Positions 1 to 9,806 of a stretch of 64,000 nucleotides of DNA are shown piece after piece (within the stretch, counting starts at the first letter, position 1; every line of letters begins with the position of its first letter). Made by a program: the position numbers and the translations under genes. The stretch is taken from positions 1 to 64,000 of the forward strand of contig NZ_QCZI01000017.1 of assembly GCF_003097635.1 (NCBI RefSeq), written 5' to 3'. This stretch comes from Flavobacterium psychrotolerans (GTDB taxonomy: Bacteria; Bacteroidota; Bacteroidia; Flavobacteriales; Flavobacteriaceae). The notes beneath the pieces were generated by a model. The model did no database searches. It was not told the origin of the DNA and worked only from the letters and a program-made list of their open reading frames with translations.

Positions 1-3000
1 GAATTGTTACACCCATCTTTAGCCGTCCAAGTTCTGGTTACAGAATAGGAACCGGCACAAACACCAGGAGTAGTTACATCAGCCGAAGTCAAAGTGAAGG
101 CAGAGCCGCACCCATCCGTTGCGGTTGCTACTGCAAAGACTGGTGTTGCAGGACAAGAAATGGTTGATGGAGCCGGCAAAGCCGCAATCACAGGAGCCGT
201 GATGTCTTGGACGTTTATAGTTTGCGAAATTGAGGATGAATTGTTAGATGCATCAGTAAATGTCCAAATTCTAGTTATAACGAATGAGTTGGGACAATTT
301 CCTTGAACTATCGAATCTACTCCCAATGTAGTTATTATGCCACTACAATTATCAGTTGCAGTGAGAGCTATTGTAGTGGGAACATTAATGGCACAATCCA
401 CTATTAAATTAGCAGGGGCTAAAGGAGGGATAGGACTTATATTATCAGCTAAAATTACATTTTGTGTAGCTGTTATTGAATTACCATTTCCATCATTAAA
501 AGTCCAAGTGATAATATGTGTGCCTTGAGTATTGTATGTTAAAGAATCGGCAGTTGTTCCAGTAACCGTACCACTGCAATTATCGGTTGTGGTTGGAGTC
601 GTTGCAGTTGCGGAACATTGTCCGATAACATCAGCTAGGACTGGAGCTATTGGTTTAGTTGTATCAGTAATAATTACATTTTGTGTAGCTGTTATTGAAT
701 TACCATTTCCATCATTAAAAGTCCAAGTGATAATATGTGTGCCTTGAGTATTGTATGTTAAAGAATCGGCAGTTGTTCCAGTAACCGTACCACTGCAATT
801 ATCGGTTGTGGTTGGAGTCGTTGCAGTTGCGGAACATTGTCCGATAACATCAGCTAGGACTGGAGCTATTGGTTTAGTTGTATCAGTAATATTAATTACA
901 ATGTTAGCAGTATCACAATTATTTAGATTAATTGCTTGGCATATTTTATAAACTAAAATATACTGACCTACGGCAAGTCCGCTAATTATTGAAACAGCTC
1001 CAGTGGTTGTATTAAATGATACGTTTGGATTATCACCCGAAACTAAAGTGATAATCACATCACTTGGATTGACTGTTAAAAGATTTAATGTATCATTATT
1101 TAATACACTACCCAAGCTAACATTTAATGAACATTGGGAACTGTAAGAATTATCTACTGCATCGATAATAGGGGCAGCAGAAGTTATGGTAACAGTTGCA
1201 GAATCACAGTTAGTCGGATTTAATTTTTCGCAAATTTGATAAATTATTGTATACGTTCCTGCTGGAGTACCAGTTGGGATACTTATTTGTCCCGAGGACG
1301 GGTTTATTGCTGGCACAGGATTTCCGTTAATGGCAGTAGCAGGCGTAGTTATCGTTAAATTAACCTGGTCGATAGTTATAGGGTTTCCATTTAAAGAATC
1401 AGGACCATTGCCATTGTTTGCTAAGACATTTCCGGCATTTGGATTTCCAGTGGTGCCATTTCCGCCATCAATAGTATCATTGTTGGCAATAATTTGCGCT
1501 TTTGAAACAGGGACAGTCACGATAGCAGTATCGCAATTCGAAAGATTACCCACTTCACATATTTGATAGGATAATGTATAGTTGCCTTCTGGAGTTCCGG
1601 GCGCAACAACTACATCGCTTCCTGATAAGGTGACACTTGCATTGGTAGAACTGACAAAAGTTAGTTTAACTTGTGCAGGGGTTACTGTTACGCCATTTAA
1701 AGTATCGTTTATCAATACATTAGTAAAAGATGTGCCTCCAGTTAAGCCGTTTACAGCGATACCAGCATCGTCATTTGCTAGTATTTTTTTACATTTTGAA
1801 ATAGTAAATGGAAAATTACAACCAGGGTTACTGCTTGGAGGTAATGCATAATAAGTTGCGGTTGAACCATCTACCAAAGGGAAGGGATTACTAGCAGTAT
1901 ATTGAATAGATGAAGTCGTTACAGGAAAGGAATCATAGAATAATGATCCATTTGGAAAGTTAGAAGTGATTTCTGAGGGTGATACTAAACTACTGCCGTT
2001 GCAATAAGAAAAATTTCTTACCAACGGCGTATTTTGACAATATGTAGCAACATAATTGGCACTATCGATTCCTATTGTTAAGGATTGAGCTATTGGTTGT
2101 CCGATGCACGTTCCGTTTTGGGTATATCCTTGGATGAATTTTGTTCCATTAAAAATAATGCCAGTGGTTGCACCAGCTCCTGTTGAAATACCGTCCACCA
2201 CAATTGCACTTCCACAACTTGAATTGCTTAAAATTTGACAATCAATAGTTGCTTTTATTTTAAAATTTAATTTAGCTAAAAGGGTACTGGGATTTGACGG
2301 TAAAGGCAATTTTCCAAAATCCCAAACAATTGAGCCAGTTATTCCTAAAGCAGGATCAAAATAAATATTATTTGGAGTTGGCAGAGGCGTAAACAATACA
2401 GATACTATGGCACTTCCGGCAACATAAGTGGCGTTGTAAGGGATAGGTATGATTACTTTATAATTATTAATTGCTTCTGTGCCTAAGTTTTTAACATCAA
2501 CATTAAATCCTATTTCTTGTCCAGGCAATGTAGAAAAAGGTTGGGTAGCCACAGGTACATTATTGATAGTCGTAGCCGATATTAATCCTTCAACTTCAGG
2601 AATATAGGCATCAACAGCCATTGCAATAGCAAATATAGAATAGGTGTCTCCGCTTGTGCCATATTTAAAATTGGTTGATGTTTGACTATTACCAATTACA
2701 GTATTTCCGGTATTTGGGACATTAAACATACTAATATCAATTCCGGTGTTGTTTTGTAAAGAAGGATTTCTAAATCCTCCGCCCGTATTTATGGAAGAGT
2801 TAAAAAAGTTGGTAGTTGAATTTAAACTATGATTTAAACTCAAATAGCTGGCATCGCTCTTTTTTTGAATTTGAAAATAATCTCCAGTATAGGCAACATC
2901 TCCCTCACTGGCCATTATACCTAATTTTACCCCAACATTTCCAGATTGAACAGTGTTGAAACCAGAAACTGGTAAAGTAAACCCTGTACTATTACTTGAG

Positions 3001-4163
3001 TTCACATATGCATATCCATCAAATATGGTAACATCACGATATTTCATTTTGGAGTTTTCGTAAACTACTATTATTCCCCAACCACCAGAATAACCAGTTC
3101 CTCCGGGATCTCCTTGCAATAAAGCTATATCCGCAGCGAAATACTCACCAATACCGTTTGTTTTTACATAATCAGTAATTTCTTTATGTGCAGAATAGAT
3201 GTCATCATCAATACCATTTGGATAATAAATATCAGTAGCAGCAGCTGTAAATTGTGTGTAAGAAGTAGAATTAGGTCCTTTTAATGAAATGACTCTTTTG
3301 TCATAATTTTTTGTAATTGTTAGAATTACCGGAATGGTACCAGAAACATTAACCAAAGCGGTCGAGGTATTTTGTGTATTTCCTGAATTCAGATTTATTG
3401 CAGTACTTCGAACTAAATTATTGATTTTTAAAGTTACTGTTCCATCAGTAATGGAGTAAGGTGTCGTGAGTGTAGCTGTAGCATTCGTCCCTGATACGAC
3501 TACTGTTACCGGAATATTTGCCGCCAATCCGCCATTTACAGAAAGAGTAACTTTGGCAGGTGCCGCATTGTTGGTATAGTTAAAGACATATGTGTTTCCG
3601 TTTCCTGAAAAAGTATAAATCGGACTTGTATTGGAGTTGTTAGGATTAGGATTATTTCTTGTGATAGATAATGAATAATTCGTATTAGCTATATTTTGAT
3701 TGTGAGCTATAGTCAGATTATTGTTAATAGCTTGTGTACCATTTGGAACATCCTTAGTGACAGTAAAAGTATTGGAGGCAGATGATTTTCCAGTCCAATA
3801 CAAACCGGCATAAACAATATTGGAACAACTTGGTATAGCTCCATTTTCTGTAGACAACGCCAACGTTGATGATGATGAGTTTAAAGTATTTGGATCATTA
3901 TCAATATCAACATATTGCATATATTGACCATTGTTATTTGTATTGACACCATAATTTTGTGGTGTCAAGTTAGTGTTCCCTAACATGGCAAAGTCCCCCT
4001 TCACGTTGTAAATCTTTTTTGTAGGAGTATATTGTGACGTTCTTTGGGTAAAATTAACTCTAACTTGGGCAGTAGTAGTAAAAGCATTTCCAATCAGGAA
4101 TGCAATAAATAATACTAAATACTTAAGGTTGTTATTTATCGATTTAATGTATATATTTTTCAT
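1..4163 (-). CDS. Giant HYR-repeat surface adhesin (3' end outside window)
   Basis: The frame is open from an ATG at 4163 to the left edge, about 1387 codons, and has no stop in the window, so the C-terminus is missing. A signal peptide (residues 1-33, ending TTTAQ) precedes an N-terminal beta-rich region that contains a GGWGIIVVYE segment typical of flavobacterial surface proteins. About residues 535-645 resemble a DUF11-type domain. About 790-1090 are repeats ending in CEKLNPTNCD-like strings. From about 1090 to the edge are HYR-like repeats (DTTKPIAPVL, TRTWTAKDGC). Proteins of this kind are cell-surface adhesins, usually exported by the type IX system with a C-terminal sorting domain; that end is not visible. 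Two HYR units are an exact 219-bp duplication. The gene lies 18 bases downstream of a small exported-protein gene, so the two are probably cotranscribed. The function is inferred from the repeat architecture only. Confidence 0.85.
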   Translation of the reverse strand, partial: MKNIYIKSINNNLKYLVLFIAFLIGNAFTTTAQVRVNFTQRTSQYTPTKKIYNVKGDFAMLGNTNLTPQNYGVNTNNNGQYMQYVDIDNDPNTLNSSSSTLALSTENGAIPSCSNIVYAGLYWTGKSSASNTFTVTKDVPNGTQAINNNLTIAHNQNIANTNYSLSITRNNPNPNNSNTSPIYTFSGNGNTYVFNYTNNAAPAKVTLSVNGGLAANIPVTVVVSGTNATATLTTPYSITDGTVTLKINNLVRSTAINLNSGNTQNTSTALVNVSGTIPVILTITKNYDKRVISLKGPNSTSYTQFTAAATDIYYPNGIDDDIYSAHKEITDYVKTNGIGEYFAADIALLQGDPGGTGYSGGWGIIVVYENSKMKYRDVTIFDGYAYVNSSNSTGFTLPVSGFNTVQSGNVGVKLGIMASEGDVAYTGDYFQIQKKSDASYLSLNHSLNSTTNFFNSSINTGGGFRNPSLQNNTGIDISMFNVPNTGNTVIGNSQTSTNFKYGTSGDTYSIFAIAMAVDAYIPEVEGLISATTINNVPVATQPFSTLPGQEIGFNVDVKNLGTEAINNYKVIIPIPYNATYVAGSAIVSVLFTPLPTPNNIYFDPALGITGSIVWDFGKLPLPSNPSTLLAKLNFKIKATIDCQILSNSSCGSAIVVDGISTGAGATTGIIFNGTKFIQGYTQNGTCIGQPIAQSLTIGIDSANYVATYCQNTPLVRNFSYCNGSSLVSPSEITSNFPNGSLFYDSFPVTTSSIQYTASNPFPLVDGSTATYYALPPSSNPGCNFPFTISKCKKILANDDAGIAVNGLTGGTSFTNVLINDTLNGVTVTPAQVKLTFVSSTNASVTLSGSDVVVAPGTPEGNYTLSYQICEVGNLSNCDTAIVTVPVSKAQIIANNDTIDGGNGTTGNPNAGNVLANNGNGPDSLNGNPITIDQVNLTITTPATAINGNPVPAINPSSGQISIPTGTPAGTYTIIYQICEKLNPTNCDSATVTITSAAPIIDAVDNSYSSQCSLNVSLGSVLNNDTLNLLTVNPSDVIITLVSGDNPNVSFNTTTGAVSIISGLAVGQYILVYKICQAINLNNCDTANIVINITDTTKPIAPVLADVIGQCSATATTPTTTDNCSGTVTGTTADSLTYNTQGTHIITWTFNDGNGNSITATQNVIITDTTKPIAPVLADVIGQCSATATTPTTTDNCSGTVTGTTADSLTYNTQGTHIITWTFNDGNGNSITATQNVILADNISPIPPLAPANLIVDCAINVPTTIALTATDNCSGIITTLGVDSIVQGNCPNSFVITRIWTFTDASNNSSSISQTINVQDITAPVIAALPAPSTISCPATPVFAVATATDGCGSAFTLTSADVTTPGVCAGSYSVTRTWTAKDGCNN
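453..891. repeat. Exact 219-bp tandem duplication of one HYR unit
   Basis: Bases 453-672 recur without a mismatch at 672-891, a period of 219 bases or 73 codons, so the reading frame is kept. Each unit encodes one HYR-like domain with the motifs QCSATATTP, DNCSGTVTG and WTFNDGNGNS on the minus strand. Neighbouring HYR units in the same gene are far more diverged, so this copy is recent or kept identical by recombination. Confidence 0.95.
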
Positions 4164-4181
4164 AATGATTTTTATTATATA

Positions 4182-4784
4182 TTATTGATTATTGTCTCCT
4201 TTATCAATTTTATAAAAAATGCTATATTTTTCATCGTAATTACGAATCATGTTAGTAATGATTTGAGCAGTAGTTGTTATTTCTGATAAAATAAAGATGT
4301 ATTTTAAATTTTTAAAATTGGAGAATACAGATAAATCAATTTTAGAATTTAATTCGAGATCATTATTTATTTTGATAGTTACAATCTCAATATTATTGAT
4401 CAATAAATTTGAATTGTTTATGCGATTCAAGGAACGAAAGTCTGTAAAAAAACTTTTTGGTTTTTCACCATAAGTTTTTGCTTCGCCGTAATTAAAATAA
4501 ATTGCCGGTTGGATTTTATATAATAAATCCTCCAGATTTTGTGATTTTGAAAAGGTTATTCTGGAACGTACATCTGGAGTTTTCAAACTTGAAATAAAAG
4601 TTTTTACATCCACAATTTCTGACATATCATTTCTTAGCCTCGTTCCTTGAGCTGAAATAGTTTCACTACAGAATGTAAATACTAGTAATAGTATAATTCT
4701 TCCTGCCATTAAATCTGTGAATTTTCTGAATAATAAATTTTTCATCAGTTGGTTCATCAATTGCTTTGGGGTATCTGATTTCAT
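4182..4784 (-). CDS. Exported hypothetical protein paired with the adhesin
   Basis: This is a 200-residue protein I do not recognise. A hydrophobic stretch near residues 28-46 (AGRIILLLVFTFCSETISAQ) looks like a signal peptide with its cleavage site after SAQ, so the real start may be the internal Met at residue 15 (MKNLLFRKF) rather than the first ATG. The mature part has no cysteine pairs, repeats or membrane segments. It contains several IxNNxEIVTIKINN-like strand patterns. It lies 18 bases upstream of the giant adhesin on the same strand, which suggests an operon and perhaps a role in export or anchoring of the adhesin. That role is only an inference from position. Confidence 0.7.
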   Translation of the reverse strand: MKSDTPKQLMNQLMKNLLFRKFTDLMAGRIILLLVFTFCSETISAQGTRLRNDMSEIVDVKTFISSLKTPDVRSRITFSKSQNLEDLLYKIQPAIYFNYGEAKTYGEKPKSFFTDFRSLNRINNSNLLINNIEIVTIKINNDLELNSKIDLSVFSNFKNLKYIFILSEITTTAQIITNMIRNYDEKYSIFYKIDKGDNNQ

Positions 4785-5640
4785 AGTAGTAATGTTTTTT
4801 AATTCTTAATTATTCCCGTTTTTATTCCTTAAATAGCTAACTGTATTGGTTTTATTGATGGGAAAATTACCTACAAATACTATTATAAAATAATTTTTTC
4901 TATGAATAACCTGAAAATCTGTTTAAGTGATATTTAGAGATAGTTTTGGTCCCATTTTCTTTTTTTTCTTTTAAGTTTATATTAATCAGAGAATGTTTTT
5001 TTTAACATTTTTGCCTTGTGTTTCAAGGTATCTAAATTGTATCTTGAGATATAATTAGATTAAAAGTGGATAGAACATTTTTGAAGTGAAAAGAAACTAT
5101 ATTCATATTTCTTTGGATTGAATTAATAGAATTAGTTCCTTATAAATCGAAAACGTAGAATGATTAGCAAGTAGGGAGGTGGGTATTATGCAATGAAAAT
5201 CTCTCATTTTCGTAAATTGTTCAAACGAATGAAATAATTTAGTCGAAAATTAAAAATGAAGTTGATTTAGAACAGGCTACTATGATAAAATTTTATTCCA
5301 TTGAAGTCAGCGCTAAATTATGGATTTGGAATAAGAATTGGAGTAATGAAAAAATGCCATATTCGCAAATGTATGGCTTGATCAGACAGATTATGTGTTT
5401 TAGGATAAAACAATGAAGACGAACAATAGAAACAAAAAAATCTTTCTAAAATTTTAATGAAAAGACATTCTGATTCGTAATTTATTTTGATAAGAAGGAA
5501 AGCGTTTCTGTATAAAGCTTAATGTTTAGTACTGAATAATAGATATTTCAATATCATGAAATATGTTTAAGGAATCATACAATTGCTCGATAGTTAACTT
5601 TAACAACACTATGTTATTAATTAGAACGTACTAACTATAA
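4785..5640. other. Long gene-poor intergenic stretch
   Basis: About 850 very AT-rich bases hold no convincing gene. The only near-intact plus-strand frame is 5282-5416 (45 codons, with the string LWIWNKNWSNEKM), followed by stop-riddled sequence. I see no inverted terminal repeats and no TAnnTTTG box with a matching -33 element. The stretch separates the adhesin pair from the OmpA gene and may contain the adhesin promoter and decayed coding sequence. Confidence 0.5.
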
Positions 5641-5678
5641 AAAAAAAGGGATAAAGTTAAATACTTAACTTTATCCCC
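5641..5678 (-). terminator. Rho-independent terminator of the OmpA gene
   Basis: A perfect 13-bp stem (GGGATAAAGTTAA with its complement) and a 4-base loop lie just past the stop of the OmpA-family gene. On the minus strand the stem is followed by an unbroken run of T residues. Confidence 0.9.
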
Positions 5679-5700
5679 TAACTTTAATTTATTGAGTACT

Positions 5701-7044
5701 TTAATTTTTTATTTTAAAAGTAACTCTTCTAACCAAACTTCTTGCATCTTTAGATTTAGGATCAACTGATGTGTCTTCACCTTCAGATTTAACATTTAAT
5801 CTATATGGATTTATTCCTGCTTTGATCAATGTATTTTTTACATTAGTGGCTCTCGTAAGGGCTAATTTTTGATTGGATTTAGTATTTCCAATTTCGTCAG
5901 CATGACCGGTGATGTCAACGGATGTTGTAGGATTAGATCTCAAAAAGTTTAAAATAAAATCTACACCTTCAGTTGATATATTAGTTAAGTTTGATTTATT
6001 AGAATCAAAATATACAGTAGCATAGCCTTCATTTATTAATTTTTTAATCACTTCAGCAATAGCGGTATCAGATGTTTTTGGGTCTTTTGATTTACCCACA
6101 TAAGTTTTGTCCATGAATTTTTCTAGTTCATCAGGAACACCATTTTTATTAGTATCTACCATTCTTCCTTTGGTATCAACTGCAATACCAGTAATAGAAT
6201 TATTTTCAGCATCTAAATAGTCAGGAACGCCATCCTTATCCGTATCATTTAACATGTTTTCTAATTCACTAACTTTATCATCTAAGGCTTTGAAATTGGC
6301 TGATTTCTTGTCATCGATATCCGCCCAATCTCCGTGTATTTCTCCTTTTCCTAAAGAGTAGGTAATGCCGAATGTTGTAGTTACCATACTTCCCGTTAAA
6401 TTGGTCGGTTCTTTATCCCAATGTCCGTCCCAATTAAAATTTTGTCTTAAATTGCTTGCAAAGCTTATGTCGGTCATCAAGGATATTTTTTTAGTAACTC
6501 TAAATTCTGGGGAAATACCAAATATAATACCTCCATTATCCTCCGTATGATTGTAGGCTGGATTGGCTTTTCCGTCGTCATCAATGGCCAATTTAGGTGT
6601 CATTTGTGCAATTTGGATACCGCCATGAAATAATAAACCAAATCTACCTAATTCCTTTTGCATATCCAAAAAGCGGGCAGCATTTATGACTCCCTGTACT
6701 CCAATACGATATTGTTGCACTTTAAAAATGCGACTATCCGTATCCTTATTATTCTCAAGTAAATCAGAACTTAAATCTAATTTAAATCCAAATTTAGGAC
6801 TAATCATGTATCGTACACCAATACCGTAGCTATCTAATGCAAAACTGCCAAAATAGGAATCGGTATTACTTGCAAAATAGCCTGTAGTATATGGTTTTAA
6901 TCCTTTACTATTTCCGGCATTTAATTCAACTGTCCATTTATTGAAAGTACTACCTTCATTTGAATCTTCATTGTCTTTACTTTGCGCAATTCCATTGGAA
7001 ATTGTCAATAAGGTAAAAGATAATAATATTAGACTTTTCTTCAT
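5701..7044 (-). CDS. OmpA-family outer membrane protein with TSP3 repeats
   Basis: The 447-residue protein has a signal peptide (1-20, cut at GIA/QS) and a predicted N-terminal beta-barrel (about 35-230). Two thrombospondin type 3 calcium-binding motifs follow (DTDKDGVPDYLD and DTNKNGVPDELE, about 270-312). A C-terminal OmpA domain starts at residue 342 (ATVYFDSNKSNL) and includes VDITGHADEIG and NQKLALTRA. In this family the barrel sits in the outer membrane and the OmpA domain binds peptidoglycan, tying the two layers together. The gene is monocistronic, with a good promoter upstream and a strong terminator downstream. The domain order is the common Bacteroidetes one; substrate or porin activity cannot be read from the sequence. 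Confidence 0.92.
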   Translation of the reverse strand: MKKSLILLSFTLLTISNGIAQSKDNEDSNEGSTFNKWTVELNAGNSKGLKPYTTGYFASNTDSYFGSFALDSYGIGVRYMISPKFGFKLDLSSDLLENNKDTDSRIFKVQQYRIGVQGVINAARFLDMQKELGRFGLLFHGGIQIAQMTPKLAIDDDGKANPAYNHTEDNGGIIFGISPEFRVTKKISLMTDISFASNLRQNFNWDGHWDKEPTNLTGSMVTTTFGITYSLGKGEIHGDWADIDDKKSANFKALDDKVSELENMLNDTDKDGVPDYLDAENNSITGIAVDTKGRMVDTNKNGVPDELEKFMDKTYVGKSKDPKTSDTAIAEVIKKLINEGYATVYFDSNKSNLTNISTEGVDFILNFLRSNPTTSVDITGHADEIGNTKSNQKLALTRATNVKNTLIKAGINPYRLNVKSEGEDTSVDPKSKDARSLVRRVTFKIKN

Positions 7045-7098
7045 AATTTGTTTGAATATTATTAATAATATTTGTAATTAGATTTTACTATTAACCCA

Positions 7099-7128
7099 CA
7101 AATATAGATTTTTTTTTTTAAAATTCAA
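7099..7128 (-). promoter_or_regulatory. Bacteroidetes-type promoter of the OmpA gene
   Basis: On the minus strand a TATATTTG box (7106 to 7099) fits the -7 consensus TAnnTTTG, and a TTG (7128 to 7126) lies 19 bases upstream, as expected for the -33 element. The gene start at 7044 is about 55 bases downstream. Confidence 0.75.
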
Positions 7129-7538
7129 TTTTTTGTAAAAAAATCACTATGATTAAATGTTAATGATAATTTCATTTAAAATGGGTATATGGTAACATTT
7201 TTTAGTTGGATTCTTTTCTTTTTAGGAAAATTGACGGTTATTGTTAAAAAAATAAATAAATCTTTAGGAGGGATTATAATAGTTGCTTTTAAAGATTATT
7301 CATAAAAATGAATATTTTAAAGCGATAGTTTGAGATTGTCATTTGAATTGGTCAAGACAAAAAATAAAAAAATATACGTAAAAAACAAGGTGTCATAAAA
7401 AATGAATTAATGGCATTTGAATTTATTTTTTCTAGTATTTTAAATACTTTGATAAATAATTATAATAGAGACATATTAGATTTAATTAAAGATAAATTTT
7501 TAACATCATAAAATTTATAATAAAATTAAAACATTCCC
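7129..7538. other. AT-rich divergent intergenic region
   Basis: This is the shared upstream region of the divergent OmpA and T9SS-protein genes. It is very AT-rich. I see no gene, repeat or hairpin of note apart from the promoter boxes listed at either end. Confidence 0.5.
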
Positions 7539-7546
7539 TATATTTG
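7539..7546 (+). promoter_or_regulatory. Probable -7 box of the T9SS-protein gene
   Basis: TATATTTG matches the Bacteroidetes -7 consensus and lies 33 bases before the ATG at 7579. No clear TTG is present at the -33 distance, so the call rests on one box. Confidence 0.5.
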
Positions 7547-7578
7547 TCAGATATTTAATTTAAACTCAATAAAAATTT

Positions 7579-9096
7579 ATGAAAAAACTATTACTTTCAT
7601 GTTTTATGCTAATTATTGGCATAAATGTTTTTGGACAAGCTTCTTGTGCAGCCGCAATAAACATTACTACAAATGGTACAAAAACAGTAGCACCTGCCAC
7701 GGGAACGTATCAAACTTTGTGTTTGGACAGCAATGTAGGTATTAAAGCAATGTGGTACAAATACACTCCTACTGTTAATGGTGAAATGACAATTTCATCC
7801 GATTTGCCAGTTAATGATGGTACAACTTACAGTGACGATACTAGATTGTCCGTTTTAAGCGGTACTTCTTGTACTACTTTGTCTTGTGTAGATTCTAATG
7901 ATGATGTTGATGCGTCTAATTATTTATCAACTTTAACTGTTCCAGTTGCTGCCGGAACAACGTATTACATTCAATGGGATAATTTTTGGATAATAGATGG
8001 TGGATTGACGAATCTCGGATTTAAATTCACATTTACATTTACTCCTGTTTCTTGCGTACGATTAGGTTCTAGTGATTTTTATTCTCCAGATTCCTATACT
8101 ACGACTTCAGCAAATTTATATTGGGATCCGGCAATTGGAGCGCCATCAAATTACGATGTTGACTGGAGTACTGATTTTACTGCAGCCGCTGGTTCAGGAA
8201 CGAGTGTGTCAGTTCCTGCGGGTAGCCTATCATATGTTGTAGGTTCTTTAACGGACTTACCGGTTTCGTCAAACTTTAGATATTATGTTCGTTCTAATTG
8301 TGATGTAAATTCTCAAAGTGAATATCAGGGACCATATTATGGATATCTGGCAAAATCATTACCTTATTCAAATGGATTTGAAGATCCTGCAAATAATTTA
8401 AGAGATGGCTTCAAAGGATTTTCACTTTTTACAAGTGATGGTACAACTAATCCTGCAAGTTATGCTGATGGTGGCGATGGTTCATCATTGTATTCTTTTA
8501 ATAGTACTACAGCGGCAACGGATGATTGGGCATATTCAAGAGCTTTAAGTTTAAGTGCAGGAGAAACTGTAACGATAAATTTTAAAACAAGATTGTATTC
8601 AGGTGGAACTCCTACAGATTTGGCATTAGATTTAAAAGTTGGGGATAGTCAGACAAGTGCAGGTCAAACTACTTTAGTTAAAAGCTTTGTTATCACTGAC
8701 GATACTGCCTATACACAGCAAACTGCAACATGGACTGCTACTACAGGTGGGATTTATTATTTTGGTTTTAATAATAATTCTCCAATTGGTGCAACCGATA
8801 CGGCTATGTTTTTTGATTCTTTAGAGTTCTCTTCAGTACTTTCTGTTAATAACTTTAATGCGAATAAATTTTCTGTTTCCCCTAATCCGGCTAAAGATAT
8901 AGTGTCAGTTTCTTCAGAAAATAGTTTAATTGACAATGTGAACATTACAGATTTAAACGGAAGAATAGTAGTGCAAAAAGCATTTGATAAAACTTCAAAA
9001 CTTCAAATGAACATTTCTGGACTTGCTTCTGGAGTATATATGATGAATATTAAATCTGATTTAGGAATTATTACCAAAAAAATCATCAAAGAGTAA
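7579..9096 (+). CDS. T9SS-secreted protein with type A sorting domain
   Basis: The 505-residue protein starts with a signal peptide (MKKLLLSCF to VFGQ, about 20 residues). An N-terminal domain follows with paired cysteines (SCTTLSCVDSNDD). A fibronectin III-like segment lies around 155-255, and a jelly-roll or cleaved-adhesin-like segment around 258-420 (LPYSNGFED, WAYSRALSL). The last 75 residues are a type A type IX secretion sorting domain (FSVSPNPAKD, ITDLNGRIV, LASGVYMMNI, KKIIKE). It should cross the outer membrane through the type IX system and be anchored or released. The ligand is unknown. The gene stands alone between its promoter and a strong terminator. Confidence 0.88.
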   Translation: MKKLLLSCFMLIIGINVFGQASCAAAINITTNGTKTVAPATGTYQTLCLDSNVGIKAMWYKYTPTVNGEMTISSDLPVNDGTTYSDDTRLSVLSGTSCTTLSCVDSNDDVDASNYLSTLTVPVAAGTTYYIQWDNFWIIDGGLTNLGFKFTFTFTPVSCVRLGSSDFYSPDSYTTTSANLYWDPAIGAPSNYDVDWSTDFTAAAGSGTSVSVPAGSLSYVVGSLTDLPVSSNFRYYVRSNCDVNSQSEYQGPYYGYLAKSLPYSNGFEDPANNLRDGFKGFSLFTSDGTTNPASYADGGDGSSLYSFNSTTAATDDWAYSRALSLSAGETVTINFKTRLYSGGTPTDLALDLKVGDSQTSAGQTTLVKSFVITDDTAYTQQTATWTATTGGIYYFGFNNNSPIGATDTAMFFDSLEFSSVLSVNNFNANKFSVSPNPAKDIVSVSSENSLIDNVNITDLNGRIVVQKAFDKTSKLQMNISGLASGVYMMNIKSDLGIITKKIIKE

Positions 9097-9134
9097 TTCT
9101 TATTTTTTATAATACATACTCAAAAAAAACTAAG

Positions 9135-9163
9135 ACTCCTCAAGTAATTGAGGAGTTTTTTTT
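9135..9163 (+). terminator. Rho-independent terminator of the T9SS-protein gene
   Basis: A 9-bp stem (ACTCCTCAA with its complement), loop GTAA and an eight-T tail lie 39 bases after the stop codon at 9096. Confidence 0.92.
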
Positions 9164-9383
9164 GAGCCAGTTGTAGGGGATAGTCTCTATGAGGAGGGCT
9201 GTTCGTCGAAAATAATGAGTTGTTGAGATATTATAAGTTTGTGTAATTACTTTTTTTAAAGCTATACATTTGATTGTTAATGATTTTGATTTTAGGATAA
9301 AAAAAACACTGTATTTGTTTGTGAAATAGAGAATAGAAAGTTATATTTGCAACCGCTTAAATAAAGACACGTTCTTTGAGCTT

Positions 9384-9470
9384 GGAGAGTTGCCTGAGTG
9401 GCCGAAAGGACATGTTTGCTAAACATGCGTATGGGTAACTGTACCAAGGGTTCGAATCCCTTACTCTCCG
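9384..9470 (+). tRNA. tRNA-Ser (GCT)
   Basis: The acceptor stem GGAGAGT pairs with ACTCTCC. The anticodon GCT sits in TTTGCTAAAC. A long variable arm typical of class II tRNA and the T-loop GGTTCGAATCC are present. CCA is not encoded. It is the first gene of a three-tRNA cluster. Confidence 0.97.
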
Positions 9471-9486
9471 CTTTTTTTAAGTTTTT

Positions 9487-9561
9487 CGGGGTGTAGCGTA
9501 GCTCGGTTATCGCGCCTGCTTTGGGAGCAGGAGGCCGCAGGTTCGAATCCTGCCACCCCGA
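9487..9561 (+). tRNA. tRNA-Pro (TGG)
   Basis: The acceptor stem CGGGGTG pairs with CACCCCG, the anticodon is TGG (CTTTGGGAG), and the T-loop is GGTTCGAATCC. It lies 16 bases after tRNA-Ser, so the two are probably cut from one transcript. Confidence 0.97.
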
Positions 9562-9584
9562 CTAATTTTTTTTACATGAGCCAT

Positions 9585-9658
<74 letters not shown>

Positions 9659-9664
9659 CTTCAA

Positions 9665-9691
9665 AACCCACTGAATTCAGTGGGTTTTTTT
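9665..9691 (+). terminator. Rho-independent terminator of the tRNA cluster
   Basis: A near-perfect palindromic stem (AACCCACTGA / TCAGTGGGTT) is followed by a T tail 7 bases past tRNA-Arg. Confidence 0.9.
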
Positions 9692-9806
9692 GTTTTTTAT
9701 ATGGTTTGTTGATGTAAAATTCAATTAGACTCCTTATTTAAGTTTTGTTTATTCATAAAATATAAAAAATACTTTATTTTTACACTAAAATAATCAAAAC
9801 AAGAAA

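Noticed and set aside
337-951. Plus-strand frames of 63-71 codons with repeated protein sequence
   Set aside because: They mirror the exact HYR duplication of the minus-strand adhesin; the minus frame is continuous for 1387 codons with a signal peptide, and the plus frames have no recognisable features.
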